A stretch of DNA of 64,000 bases, from NCBI GenBank assembly GCA_965229635.1, contig OZ245894.1, positions 6,014,001 to 6,078,000 of the forward strand. The letters are read 5' to 3'. Every line of letters starts with the position of its first letter. Position 1 is the stretch's first letter. This stretch comes from BQJU01 sp965229635. Its GTDB lineage: Bacteria > Bacteroidota > Bacteroidia > Chitinophagales > Saprospiraceae. Below are positions 35,211 through 43,610 of this stretch, piece after piece. The notes under the pieces were generated by a model. That model was not told the origin of the DNA. It ran no database searches and worked only from the letters and a program-made list of their open reading frames with translations. The translations under genes were made by a program, and so were the position numbers.

Positions 35211-35345
35211 TCAGGTTTCGTTGTGATGAGCAGCAATAGACAGGCTATTTTTCGGCGGGCAAATTACTAATTGCCTGGCAATTTTCAAAAAGGAGATGCT
35301 CATAACCTCGGTATGGCAGCGCTATAGAAATCCTTAAAAGGTAAG

Positions 35346-36119
35346 TTACCAAGTAGCATTGGGATAAGCTCGTTGTAAAAACTGGAGTTCGGCCAGGATG
35401 TAACCCAGGTGCTCACTGTGTTGTCCTTGTTTTCCTCCTTCCTGCATCCATTTGCCGTCAGGCTTGGAAAGGGTAGCCTGCTCCAGAATTGCGGCCACTT
35501 TTTGATCGTATAAGGGCTTCAAATACGACAATTTTGGTCCGATCCCCATTTTGGCTATCTCACGATCCAGTTCATCCTCCATCAATACTTCGCCATGGAA
35601 CGGCCACAAAAGCTCCAGCGCATCCTGCATCTTCTGATGGCTGACCTCGGTACCATCACCAAGGCGGATCATCCATTCGGAGCTGTAGCGAAGGTGGTAA
35701 GAAATTTCTTTAAACGACTTCGCGGCAATGGCTGCCACCTGCTCATCTTTGCTCTTCATCAATTCCTGGTGCAGGTAGTAGTTGAATACATCAAACAAAA
35801 ACTGACGTACGATTGTCACGCCCCAATCGCCATTGGGTTGTTCCACTAATAATACGTTGCGAAAATCCCAGGCGTCGCGTAGGTAGGCCAGCTGGTCCTC
35901 TCCCCTACCCTTGCCTTCTACCTCACCGGCATACGAAAGCCAGGAGCGGGATTGTCCCACCAGGTCCAGTGCAATATTGGTAATGGCAATATCCTGTTCG
36001 AGTACCGGTCCGTGGCCACACCATTCGGAAAGGCGGTGACCGAGGATCAGGGCATTGTCGCCAAGACGTAATAAGTATTCAAACAATAATTCCCGCTCGT
36101 TCTGTGGTGCTGAACTCAT
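35346..36119 (-). CDS. paaC: 1,2-phenylacetyl-CoA epoxidase, structural subunit PaaC
   Basis: A 257-residue ferritin-like subunit that pairs with PaaA in the phenylacetyl-CoA ring-epoxidase complex of aerobic phenylacetate breakdown. Visible features are LLRLGDNALILGHRLSEWCG at the N-terminus, DQLAYLRDAWDFRN near residue 75 and AKSFKEISYHLRYSSEW near residue 132. It lacks the complete iron ligand set, as is normal for PaaC. It is the last gene of paaABC, 9 bp after paaB. No paaD or paaE follows. Confidence 0.95.
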   Translation of the reverse strand: MSSAPQNERELLFEYLLRLGDNALILGHRLSEWCGHGPVLEQDIAITNIALDLVGQSRSWLSYAGEVEGKGRGEDQLAYLRDAWDFRNVLLVEQPNGDWGVTIVRQFLFDVFNYYLHQELMKSKDEQVAAIAAKSFKEISYHLRYSSEWMIRLGDGTEVSHQKMQDALELLWPFHGEVLMEDELDREIAKMGIGPKLSYLKPLYDQKVAAILEQATLSKPDGKWMQEGGKQGQHSEHLGYILAELQFLQRAYPNATW

Positions 36120-36128
36120 GGTTGAGTA

Positions 36129-36413
36129 TTAAATATGTTTTACTTCGTCAGGCAGATTATAAAAGGTGGGGTGGCGGTAAACCTTATCATTAGCCGGATC
36201 AAAAAATGCTTCGTTTTGGTTAGGGCTTGAAGCTGTAATGTGCTCGGATTCCACCACCCATATGCTGATACCTTCATTTCTTCGCGTATAGACGTCGCGG
36301 GCATTCTCGATAGCCATTTCGGCATCCGCGGCGTGAAGGCTTCCCACGTGTTTGTGGTGTAGCCCATTTTTACTTCTGATAAAAACTTCCCAAAGTGGCC
36401 AGTTCTTTTTCAT
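36129..36413 (-). CDS. paaB: 1,2-phenylacetyl-CoA epoxidase subunit PaaB
   Basis: A 94-residue small subunit of the phenylacetyl-CoA epoxidase complex. The signature N-terminus WPLWEVFIRSKNGLHHKHVG is followed by LHAADAEMAIENARDVYTRR and IWVVES, all typical of PaaB. The ATG at 36413, 16 bp after the paaA stop, gives the usual start. A TTG at 36437 would overlap paaA and is disfavoured. Confidence 0.95.
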   Translation of the reverse strand: MKKNWPLWEVFIRSKNGLHHKHVGSLHAADAEMAIENARDVYTRRNEGISIWVVESEHITASSPNQNEAFFDPANDKVYRHPTFYNLPDEVKHI

Positions 36414-36429
36414 AATGCTTGAATTTGTA

Positions 36430-37383
36430 TTAGGCAACCTTGCTGCCTTGTTCTTTGCGTTTTCTGCGTTTTTCGGCGTAGGCCACAGCCGCTTCCCTTA
36501 CCCAGGCTCCTTCGTCGTGGGCGTCGATACGAGCCTGTAATCTTTCGCGATTACACGGGCCATTGCCCTTCACCACATTCCAGAATTCTTCCCAGTCGAT
36601 GGGACCAAAATCGTAGTGACCGGTTGCTTCGTTCCACTTCAAATCCGGATCGGGGATGGTTAATCCCAGAAAATCTGCCTGGGGCACTGTCTGATCGATA
36701 AACTGCTGACGCAGTACGTCATTGGTTTTGCGCTTAATCTTCCAGCGCATCGACTGTTCGGTATGTTTGGACTCTTTATCGCTGGGGCCAAACATCATCA
36801 ATGAGGGCCACCACCAGCGGTTGAGGGCATCCTGGGCCATTTTCTTCTGCGCTTCGGTACCCCGTGCCAGTGTCAGCATGATTTCGTACCCTTGTCTTTG
36901 GTGAAAACTTTCTTCTTTACAAATACGCACCATTGCCCGGGCGTAAGGACCGTAGGATGTACGCGTCAGCATGACCTGATTCATAATGGCCGCACCGTCC
37001 ACCAACCATCCAATGGCACCTATATCGGCCCACGAGGTGGTCGGATAGTTGAAGATACTGCTGTACTTGGCCTTTCCGACATGCAATTGATCAATCAAAT
37101 CCTCGCGCTCCGCTCCCAGGGTTTCGGCAGCGCTGTACAAATACAAGCCGTGTCCCGCCTCGTCCTGCACCTTGGCAATCAGGGCTACCTTGCGGCGCAA
37201 ACTTGGCGCACGGGTAATCCAATTGCCTTCCGGCAACATACCAACGATTTCGGAATGGGCATGCTGGGAAATCTGACGGATCAAAGTCTTGCGGTAGGCC
37301 TCCGGCATCCAGTCCTTGGGCTCGATCTTGACTTCGGCATCAATGTTCTCCTGAAAAATTTGCTCTAAATCGTGGGTTGACAT
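36430..37383 (-). CDS. paaA: 1,2-phenylacetyl-CoA epoxidase, catalytic subunit PaaA
   Basis: A 317-residue catalytic subunit with a di-iron centre. Ligand motifs are visible: VQDEAGHGLYLYSAAE near residue 72 and CKEESFHQRQGYE near residue 155, both E-x-x-H type. It oxidises the ring of phenylacetyl-CoA with O2, using electrons normally delivered by PaaE. It is the first gene of the minus-strand operon paaA-paaB-paaC. A palindrome that fits a TetR-type operator overlaps its promoter (37410-37452). Confidence 0.97.
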   Translation of the reverse strand: MSTHDLEQIFQENIDAEVKIEPKDWMPEAYRKTLIRQISQHAHSEIVGMLPEGNWITRAPSLRRKVALIAKVQDEAGHGLYLYSAAETLGAEREDLIDQLHVGKAKYSSIFNYPTTSWADIGAIGWLVDGAAIMNQVMLTRTSYGPYARAMVRICKEESFHQRQGYEIMLTLARGTEAQKKMAQDALNRWWWPSLMMFGPSDKESKHTEQSMRWKIKRKTNDVLRQQFIDQTVPQADFLGLTIPDPDLKWNEATGHYDFGPIDWEEFWNVVKGNGPCNRERLQARIDAHDEGAWVREAAVAYAEKRRKRKEQGSKVA

Positions 37384-37409
37384 AAGATAAATCGATCGTT
37401 ATTTAATAA

Positions 37410-37452
37410 CAAAGATAAAGGTCTTTCACTATATTAACGAACATTTGTTCGT
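37410..37452 (-). promoter_or_regulatory. paa operon promoter with palindromic operator
   Basis: On the minus strand TATCTTTG (37417-37410) matches the -7 box. About 20 bp upstream lies the perfect 7+2+7 palindrome ACGAACA-TT-TGTTCGT (37437-37452), which covers the expected -33 position (TTCG). A repressor bound there would block the promoter. This fits PaaR-type control of phenylacetate genes, but no regulator gene is adjacent. Confidence 0.55.
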
Positions 37453-37572
37453 ATTTGTTTACCCCATTGCCATTTCACACTTTGTTTACAAAAGTTTATC
37501 AATTTGATAACCTGCATCTTTCCCGGTTTGGCACCATGTCAGCCTACTTTTGTCTAAACCAACTGACTGACC

Positions 37573-38730
37573 GTGAAAGAAACAAAAAAGCTCCAGGACT
37601 GGGTCTTTCGTCAAGTCCACACTAATAATCTGGTTTACAACACCTGCTGGGAAGATCCCCGCTGTGACCGGGAACTGATGAACCTCCAGGATGACAGCGA
37701 AGTAGTAATGATCACCAGCGCCGGCTGCAATGCATTGGATTATCTGCTCGACCGACCACAGCGTATCCATTGCGTAGATATGAATCCAAGACAAAATGCA
37801 CTGCTGGAACTAAAACTTGCTGCCTTCCAGAGAGGAGATTACAACAATCTCTTCGAGTTATTTGGGCAGGGCAAACACCGGGAATCGGAAGCGGTATACC
37901 GAGAAGAATTGAGGGAATTACTACCGGAATTTGCCAGAAATTACTGGGACAAGAATCACCGATATTTCAACGGAAAGGGCTTACGCAAAACCTTCTACCA
38001 TTACAGTACCTCCGGTACGGTAGCCTGGCTGGCCGGACAATACCTGAAATCTCGCAAGAAACTGTATAAAACTATCCGCCAGCTTTTTGATGCGGAATCG
38101 CTGGAAAAGCAGGCTAGCTTATATTATCAAATTGAGCAAAAATTGCTGAACGGAATGGTAGAATGGGTCTTCAACCGACATTTCACCATGTGCCTTGTCG
38201 GCGTTCCGCGTAGTCAGCAGGAGTTGTTTGCCACCAAATACCAGCGCGGCGCAATGGGCTTCCTTCAGGAATGTCTGCGTAAGGTATTTGCCGAACAGCC
38301 TATCCAGGACAACTACTTTTGGCGACTGTATTTTGAAGGAGCTTACCAGCAGGACTGCTGTCCTTCGTATTTGCAAAAAGAGCACTTTTCTACCATTCAA
38401 CAACAAACAGGGAAGGTAGACACCCATACCACAACGATTAGTCAGTTTCTAAAAGACAATCCGGGTGCTTATTCCCACTTTGTATTGCTGGACCATCAAG
38501 ACTGGCTGGCCGCCAATGACCGTCCGGCACTGGAAGAGGAATGGCAACTGATCATGCAAAACAGCCGTCCAGGCACCAGAATCCTGTTGCGATCGGCAGC
38601 TCATGAGATTGACTTCTTTCCTGATTTCATCCAGGATCGCGTGCAGTTTGAGCAGGAAAAAACGACTGAAACACACCGCAAAGATCGGGTGGGCACCTAT
38701 GCCAGTGTTTACTTAGGAATCGTGCAGTAA
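37573..38730 (+). CDS. btaA: BtaA-like diacylglycerol 3-amino-3-carboxypropyl transferase
   Basis: A 385-residue protein of the BtaA (DUF3419) family. It transfers the aminocarboxypropyl group of S-adenosylmethionine to diacylglycerol, giving the betaine-lipid precursor diacylglyceryl-homoserine. Motifs include NLVYNTCWEDPRCDRELM near residue 20, ITSAGCNALDYLL near 48 and the SAM-binding acidic segment HCVDMNPRQNALLELK near 67. The GTG at 37573 is the best start; no upstream ATG exists in frame. btaB follows after 12 bp. TACTTTTG (37545-37552) is a candidate -7 box, though the nearest TTTG is only 14 bp before it. Confidence 0.9.
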   Translation: MKETKKLQDWVFRQVHTNNLVYNTCWEDPRCDRELMNLQDDSEVVMITSAGCNALDYLLDRPQRIHCVDMNPRQNALLELKLAAFQRGDYNNLFELFGQGKHRESEAVYREELRELLPEFARNYWDKNHRYFNGKGLRKTFYHYSTSGTVAWLAGQYLKSRKKLYKTIRQLFDAESLEKQASLYYQIEQKLLNGMVEWVFNRHFTMCLVGVPRSQQELFATKYQRGAMGFLQECLRKVFAEQPIQDNYFWRLYFEGAYQQDCCPSYLQKEHFSTIQQQTGKVDTHTTTISQFLKDNPGAYSHFVLLDHQDWLAANDRPALEEEWQLIMQNSRPGTRILLRSAAHEIDFFPDFIQDRVQFEQEKTTETHRKDRVGTYASVYLGIVQ

Positions 38731-38742
38731 AAAAGAAAAATA

Positions 38743-39399
38743 ATGTCAACCACCACCGCCAAGATCACCAATAATGAGCGCCAGCAACAGGCACAACGCA
38801 TCAGTCAGTACTACGTATTGCAGAGCAAAATTTATGATCTAACTCGCTGGTCATTCCTCTTCGGACGTAATGCCATCATCCGTGAGATTAGAAAGCATCA
38901 GCCAAAGGCAAATCAGATACTGGAAATCGGTTGTGGCACGGGGCGTAACCTAATAAGAGTAGCTAATGCCTTTCCCGAAGCGGACATCAAAGGTATGGAT
39001 GTCTCCCTCGATATGCTTCGCATTGCACACAAGCGGTTGAAGATGACCGCCAATCAACCTGAACTGGTGCATCAACCTTACCAATTTGGCGACGACCAAT
39101 ATGTGGATCAAATAGATGTCATTATCTTTTCCTATTCCCTCACTATGATTAACCCGCAGTGGTCCGAGCTGATTCAGCAAGCCTATCGCGATCTGGCGCC
39201 CGGAGGCATTATTGCCGTGGCCGACTTTCACGACACTCCCTTCCACTGGTTTAAAAACCACATGGGCAATCACCATGTACGTATGGATGGGCATCTCCTG
39301 CCAGTGCTTGAATCCAGATTTAACACCGAAGTAGCCAAGGTACAAAAGGCCTACGGTGGTGTTTGGTCGTACCTGAGTTATATTGGGCGAAAGCCATAA
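38743..39399 (+). CDS. btaB: BtaB-like methyltransferase (betaine lipid synthesis)
   Basis: A 218-residue SAM-dependent methyltransferase with motif I LEIGCGTGRN near residue 60 and IKGMDVSLDML near residue 85. The C-terminal segment DFHDTPFHWFKNHM and VRMDGHLLPVLE are features I associate with BtaB rather than UbiE-type enzymes. It would methylate diacylglyceryl-homoserine three times to give DGTS. Its place 12 bp behind btaA strongly supports the call. Confidence 0.88.
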   Translation: MSTTTAKITNNERQQQAQRISQYYVLQSKIYDLTRWSFLFGRNAIIREIRKHQPKANQILEIGCGTGRNLIRVANAFPEADIKGMDVSLDMLRIAHKRLKMTANQPELVHQPYQFGDDQYVDQIDVIIFSYSLTMINPQWSELIQQAYRDLAPGGIIAVADFHDTPFHWFKNHMGNHHVRMDGHLLPVLESRFNTEVAKVQKAYGGVWSYLSYIGRKP

Positions 39400-39745
39400 T
39401 CCCACCGATATTTACGAATTCCTGCATTTTTTTAGTGTGGATATAGAATAACTTCTATATTTGCCCGACCAATTGACTTTTTGCAGAATTGGGGGCTGTC
39501 AAAACAGCGCATTTTTTTCGTAAAGAGTCAGCGGTGCCCAACCAAGTTCAATGGATTACAAAGTCCATCCTCTGCCATCATTTTGAATCGGCGAAGTCGA
39601 AATAACTCAAATCAAAAACAATTTCCTGAATCGGTATACAGAGATATTGGTGGTTTGGAGGCCGTTATCTTCCATCAGCCATTGAGATCGGGTATACTTT
39701 TGTTTGAACAAAACCTACTTATTGTAAACTGAAAAAAATTGCATC
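39400..39745 (+). promoter_or_regulatory. 346-bp intergenic region upstream of ilvC
   Basis: No gene is convincing here. Two -7-like boxes exist: TATATTTG (39456-39463) and TACTTTTG (39695-39702, 43 bp before the ATG). Neither has a good -33 box. A hairpin GCTGT-CAAA-ACAGC (39495-39508) followed within 2 nt by seven T's resembles a weak attenuator if transcription starts at the upstream box. An 11-codon reading frame starts at 39551 but has no run of Ile, Leu or Val codons. Confidence 0.35.
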
Positions 39746-40795
39746 ATGGCAAAAATGAATTTTGGCGGTGTAGAAGAAAATGTGGTTACCCGCGAAGAAT
39801 TCCCACTGGAAAAAGCACAGGAAACCCTTAAGGATGAGACGATCGCCATCATTGGGTACGGTGTACAGGGGCCTGGACAGGCATTGAATTTGCGCGACAA
39901 TGGCTTTAACGTTATTGTAGGACAGCGCCAACCATCTAAATCTTGGGACAAAGCCATTGCCGATGGATTTGTTCCCGGTGAGACCCTTTTCAGCATTGAG
40001 GAAGCCGCCGAGCGTGGCACCATCATACAATACCTGCTTTCTGATGCCGCACAAATTGCGATGTGGCCAACCTTGAAAAAATACCTGACGCCGGGTAAGG
40101 CGCTGTATTTTTCACACGGATTTGGCATTACCTACAAGGAGCGTACCGGCATTATTCCCCCAGCTGAGGTTGACGTGATTCTGGTGGCGCCAAAGGGCTC
40201 TGGAACCAGCTTGCGCCGGATGTTTGTGGCGGGTCGAGGACTCAACTCCAGCTACGCCATCTTCCAGGACGCTACCGGAAATGCAAAAGACCGTGTAGTG
40301 GCTTTGGGTATCGGTATTGGCTCCGGTTATCTGTTTGAAACTACTTTCAAGAAAGAAGTATTTAGTGACCTGACCGGTGAGCGCGGCACCCTGATGGGCG
40401 CCATTCAAGGTATCTTTGAAGCACAGTATTCTGTATTGCGTAGCCATGGTCACTCTCCAAGTGAAGCCTTTAACGAAACGGTGGAGGAATTGACGCAGAG
40501 CTTGATGCCGCTGGTAGCGGAAAATGGCATGGATTGGATGTATGCCAACTGTTCGACTACTGCACAACGTGGTGCACTGGACTGGAAAGACAAGTTCCGT
40601 GATGCGGTTTTGCCGGTATTTAAAGATCTCTACGACAGCGTTGCGTCCGGTAATGAAGCGCAGCGCTCCATCGATACCAACAGCCAGCCCGACTACCGGG
40701 TGAAGCTGGAGGCCGAACTCAAGGAGCTGCACGACAGCGAAATGTGGCGGGCCGGTAAGGTGGTACGTGGATTGCGTCCGGAAAACAATGACTAA
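39746..40795 (+). CDS. ilvC: Ketol-acid reductoisomerase
   Basis: A 349-residue class I enzyme of isoleucine and valine synthesis. It isomerises and reduces acetolactate and acetohydroxybutyrate with NAD(P)H. The Rossmann motif GYGVQGPGQAL is near residue 38, VAPKGSGTSLR near residue 145 and the metal-site region SDLTGERGTLMG near residue 210. The C-terminus, with CSTTAQRGALDW, is typical of the form found in Bacteroidota. ilvA follows downstream after a terminator; ilvB/N/D are not in the window. Confidence 0.97.
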   Translation: MAKMNFGGVEENVVTREEFPLEKAQETLKDETIAIIGYGVQGPGQALNLRDNGFNVIVGQRQPSKSWDKAIADGFVPGETLFSIEEAAERGTIIQYLLSDAAQIAMWPTLKKYLTPGKALYFSHGFGITYKERTGIIPPAEVDVILVAPKGSGTSLRRMFVAGRGLNSSYAIFQDATGNAKDRVVALGIGIGSGYLFETTFKKEVFSDLTGERGTLMGAIQGIFEAQYSVLRSHGHSPSEAFNETVEELTQSLMPLVAENGMDWMYANCSTTAQRGALDWKDKFRDAVLPVFKDLYDSVASGNEAQRSIDTNSQPDYRVKLEAELKELHDSEMWRAGKVVRGLRPENND

Positions 40796-40814
40796 TTTTC
40801 AACGATAAGGAAGA

Positions 40815-40852
40815 TTCGGGGTGTGAAAAGGCAGTTTTCCACCCCGATTTTC
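40815..40852 (+). terminator. Rho-independent terminator between ilvC and ilvA
   Basis: TCGGGGTG (40816-40823) pairs with CACCCCGA (40840-40847), with an inner GAAAA/TTTTC extension and a bulged T, followed by TTTT. Confidence 0.7.
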
Positions 40853-40880
40853 CAGCAACTTTTTAAAATCTAAGCTTCCC

Positions 40881-42146
40881 ATGGCAACCTCCACTTCTAC
40901 ACCATTGATCAGTGTAAAGAATATCTTCCAGGCGAAAGTGCGGCTGAAAGAAGTGGTTATTCCTACTCCGCTAAGCTACAATTATCACCTTTCTGATCAT
41001 CTCGGTTGTAATCTATACCTGAAACGCGAAGACCTACAGGTGGTACGCTCCTACAAAATTCGGGGGGCTTATAATAAGATGGCGACCATGGGTAAGGAAG
41101 CCCTGGCCAACGGTGTGGTTTGTGCCAGCGCGGGCAATCACGCCCAGGGAGTTGCATTTGCCTGCCGAAAAATGGAGGTACACGGCAAGATTTATATGCC
41201 CAGTGTGACCCCGCAGCAGAAAGTGAAGAAAGTCAAGTTGTTTGGAAAAGAATTTGTAGAAGTCATTTTGTACGGAGATACCTTCGACGATTCCTACAAT
41301 GAAGCCCTCAAGCAGGTGGAAGAAAACGGGATGGTATTTGTCCACCCTTTCAACGATGAAAAAGTCATTGAAGGTCAGGGCACCGTTGGTTTGGAAATCC
41401 TGGAAGATTGTCCCGTATCCATCGATTATGTATTTGTAGCTGTTGGTGGCGGTGGATTAATCAGCGGCCTGGGCAGTTACTTTCGTCAAATTAGTCCAAC
41501 GACCAAGATCATCGGGGTGGAACCCACCGGTGCTCCGGCCATGTACAAATCCCTGAAAGCCAAGGAGGTGATTCGCCTCGATGAAATTGACAGCTTTGTA
41601 GATGGTGCCGCCGTGCGTCGAGTAGGCGATACCACTTTTGCCATTGCCCAGCAGGTGATCGATGATATGCTGCTGGTACCTGAAGGTAAGGTGTGCAGTA
41701 CCATCTTGCAGTTGTATAATGAAGAAGGTATAGTGGTGGAACCCGCCGGTGCGCTGACTATCGCAGCTCTCGATCAGTATAAGGAGCAAATCAAGGGCAA
41801 AAATATCGTTTGTGTGATTAGCGGCAGCAACAACGACATCACGCGCACCGAAGAGATCAAAGAGCGTTCCCTGCTCTACGAAGGGCTCAAACATTACTTC
41901 ATCATCCGGTTTCCACAGCGGGCCGGTGCACTACGAGATTTTCTCAATAATGTCCTGGGGCCCAATGATGATATTACCCATTTTGAGTACACCAAAAAGC
42001 ACAATCGCGGATCCGGTCCGGCCCTGGTTGGTATTGAAGTGAAAGAGCGCGCCGATTTCGAAGCGCTGGTACAAAGAATGGATGACCACCGCATCAATTA
42101 TCAAAGTGTCAATACCAGTCGGATGTTGTTTGAGCTGCTGGTGTAA
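40881..42146 (+). CDS. ilvA: Threonine dehydratase, biosynthetic
   Basis: A 421-residue PLP enzyme that deaminates threonine to 2-oxobutyrate, the first committed step to isoleucine. The PLP lysine is K59 in SYKIRGAYNK, and the phosphate-binding glycine loop VGGGGLISGLG is near residue 190. A C-terminal ACT-like regulatory domain (about 330-421, HYFIIRFPQRAGALRDFL) suggests feedback control by isoleucine. Length fits the form with a single regulatory domain. The pairing with ilvC supports the biosynthetic rather than catabolic type. Confidence 0.96.
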   Translation: MATSTSTPLISVKNIFQAKVRLKEVVIPTPLSYNYHLSDHLGCNLYLKREDLQVVRSYKIRGAYNKMATMGKEALANGVVCASAGNHAQGVAFACRKMEVHGKIYMPSVTPQQKVKKVKLFGKEFVEVILYGDTFDDSYNEALKQVEENGMVFVHPFNDEKVIEGQGTVGLEILEDCPVSIDYVFVAVGGGGLISGLGSYFRQISPTTKIIGVEPTGAPAMYKSLKAKEVIRLDEIDSFVDGAAVRRVGDTTFAIAQQVIDDMLLVPEGKVCSTILQLYNEEGIVVEPAGALTIAALDQYKEQIKGKNIVCVISGSNNDITRTEEIKERSLLYEGLKHYFIIRFPQRAGALRDFLNNVLGPNDDITHFEYTKKHNRGSGPALVGIEVKERADFEALVQRMDDHRINYQSVNTSRMLFELLV

Positions 42147-42238
42147 AGTTGATTGGTATTTCCATGGAGGCGCAATTTCCTGAAAGGTTTACCAATATAC
42201 GATATTAGATGACCTACCGATGTTGCCGGAGAGAAATT

Positions 42239-42616
42239 TTAAGAAAATAATTGCCTCCTCTTTTGAAAAGAGTGATCCTGTAATAAATGAAAAACCACTG
42301 CTCCAAGGCCGTATGCCACTACATCCAAAGGGTCTGCAGTAAACTGCTTTGACCAATGGGGAAATCCAACCTCACACAAAAGGCTTATTGATGCAGTAAC
42401 CCAGAACACTTCCGAAGCAGACAGTACGTATTGCCGTGATTGTAGCATCCAGCGACGTTCCACCAATAGTAAGCTAAGCAACAAGGGCAGGCATAGCAAT
42501 GGGTCGAGGTAACTATCCAGAATACCAAGCTTAATCTGCATTACCTTTTGCAGAAATTGGTGTACTACAAACAGCCAAAAACACACCTGAAAAAAGGGTC
42601 TTTTAAGGATTTCCAT
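42239..42616 (-). CDS. Small multi-pass membrane protein
   Basis: A 125-residue protein with about four membrane segments. PLLCLPLLLSLLL and the C-terminal TADPLDVVAYGLGAVVFHLL match a Bacteroidota family that is often labelled magnesium-citrate secondary transporter. It is far too short for a classical transporter, so that name should be treated with caution. The ATG at 42616 is 4 bp after the stop of the upstream small membrane gene; the two form an operon divergent from the TetR gene. Confidence 0.7.
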   Translation of the reverse strand: MEILKRPFFQVCFWLFVVHQFLQKVMQIKLGILDSYLDPLLCLPLLLSLLLVERRWMLQSRQYVLSASEVFWVTASISLLCEVGFPHWSKQFTADPLDVVAYGLGAVVFHLLQDHSFQKRRQLFS

Positions 42617-42620
42617 ATGC

Positions 42621-42857
42621 TCAAAAAACCGCAATGAAGGCAATGGTCAGGCCTATAATTAAAAATGGAGACAGGATCACCATCAGAATGATACCAAAAA
42701 CATTGAGGGCAGCCTTGGCAATAACCACTCCTATCGAATCTCCATCACGGATCGTGACATAATCTTTGAACGAACGGTAGCTGTCACTGGTCCAGTCCAA
42801 CATCTTGTTGGCCGGATCCTGCGGGTCCTTGTCGGACGGATCTAATCTAACTTTCAT
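42621..42857 (-). CDS. Small single-pass membrane protein
   Basis: A 78-residue protein with a charged N-terminal half (VRLDPSDKDPQDPANKMLDW) and a C-terminal hydrophobic stretch at about residues 48-78 that spans the membrane once or twice. No family is recognised. It is the first gene of a two-gene minus-strand unit with a good promoter (42909-42879) that overlaps possible TetR sites. Confidence 0.65.
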   Translation of the reverse strand: MKVRLDPSDKDPQDPANKMLDWTSDSYRSFKDYVTIRDGDSIGVVIAKAALNVFGIILMVILSPFLIIGLTIAFIAVF

Positions 42858-42878
42858 GGTCGTGGGTGATATTTAGAA

Positions 42879-42917
42879 CAAATGTACTAGATTATTTTAA
42901 TTAGGTCAAGTGTACTA
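42879..42917 (-). promoter_or_regulatory. Promoter of the small membrane operon with direct-repeat operator
   Basis: On the minus strand TTG (42909-42907), a 20-bp spacer and TACATTTG (42886-42879) fit the Bacteroidota consensus. TGTACTA occurs twice (42883-42889 and 42911-42917), once over the -7 box and once just beyond the -33 box. The region lies between this operon and the divergent TetR gene, so these are candidate TetR sites. Confidence 0.45.
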
Positions 42918-42956
42918 ATGATTTTTTCCAAAAATTTTCTTTCCTTTGAAACCGTA

Positions 42957-43610
42957 ATGAAAACTTCCGAGAAAATATTGGTTGAAGCCTTGCGGCAGTT
43001 TAATGAACTGGGTATTGAGCAGGTGAGCATTCGCAGTATTGCCAACGAAGTTGGCATCAGCGCGGGTAATTTGACTTACCACTTTAAAAATACTGATACC
43101 ATTATTTATGAACTGTATCTGCAACTCGTGGAAGCGCTCAGCAGCTCCATCCAAATGATCGATCCGGAAGAACTGGATATCCAATGGGTTTGTGAGGAAT
43201 TAGAACGCAACTTTCGTCACCTCTGGACATATAAATTTATTCTATTAGATTTTGCAGCGGTGGCCAGAAGGGTGCCGACTGTCCGGGAGCACTTCCGTGA
43301 ATTAGTAGTCCTACGCCAATTTCAGTTTCGGCAAATGTTAACTATCCTGATTCAAAAAGGGCTGCTAAAAGAAGAATGGGTTGACGGCATGTACGACCAG
43401 TATATTCTGCTCCTCATCATCCAGTCCGGCGCCTGGATCCCTGATGCTGAGATCCACTTTGACAGAGAGGTTGATGAATTGATTCCGTTTTACGCCAATT
43501 TGGTATTGGGCTCACTCCTTCCCTTCCTTACGGAAAAGGGTATTGAACAGTATCAGTTGTATCAAAAACAACGCGGACGAAAGCCTATTCGGGGATACCC
43601 CAGGAACTAA
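42957..43610 (+). CDS. TetR-family transcriptional regulator
   Basis: A 217-residue regulator. The N-terminal helix-turn-helix is at about residues 3-48 (ILVEALRQFNELGIEQVSI, VGISAGNLTYHFKN). The C-terminal ligand region is helical. The ATG at 42957 gives the usual start; an upstream in-frame ATG at 42918 would add 13 residues. It is divergent from the two small membrane genes (99 bp between starts) and probably controls them. The inducing ligand is not apparent. Confidence 0.88.
   Translation: MKTSEKILVEALRQFNELGIEQVSIRSIANEVGISAGNLTYHFKNTDTIIYELYLQLVEALSSSIQMIDPEELDIQWVCEELERNFRHLWTYKFILLDFAAVARRVPTVREHFRELVVLRQFQFRQMLTILIQKGLLKEEWVDGMYDQYILLLIIQSGAWIPDAEIHFDREVDELIPFYANLVLGSLLPFLTEKGIEQYQLYQKQRGRKPIRGYPRN

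Noticed and set aside
38743..39399. UbiE-type ubiquinone/menaquinone methyltransferase
   Set aside because: The place directly behind btaA and the DFHDTPFHWFKNHM segment fit BtaB better. No quinone gene is near.
39551..39586. Leader peptide for ilvC attenuation
   Set aside because: The 11-codon frame has a single Val and Leu and no Ile, and no clear alternative hairpins overlap it.
42957..43610. TetR gene as PaaR, the regulator of paaABC
   Set aside because: It is more than 5 kb away and divergent from its own small membrane operon, with separate TGTACTA repeats that do not match the paa palindrome.
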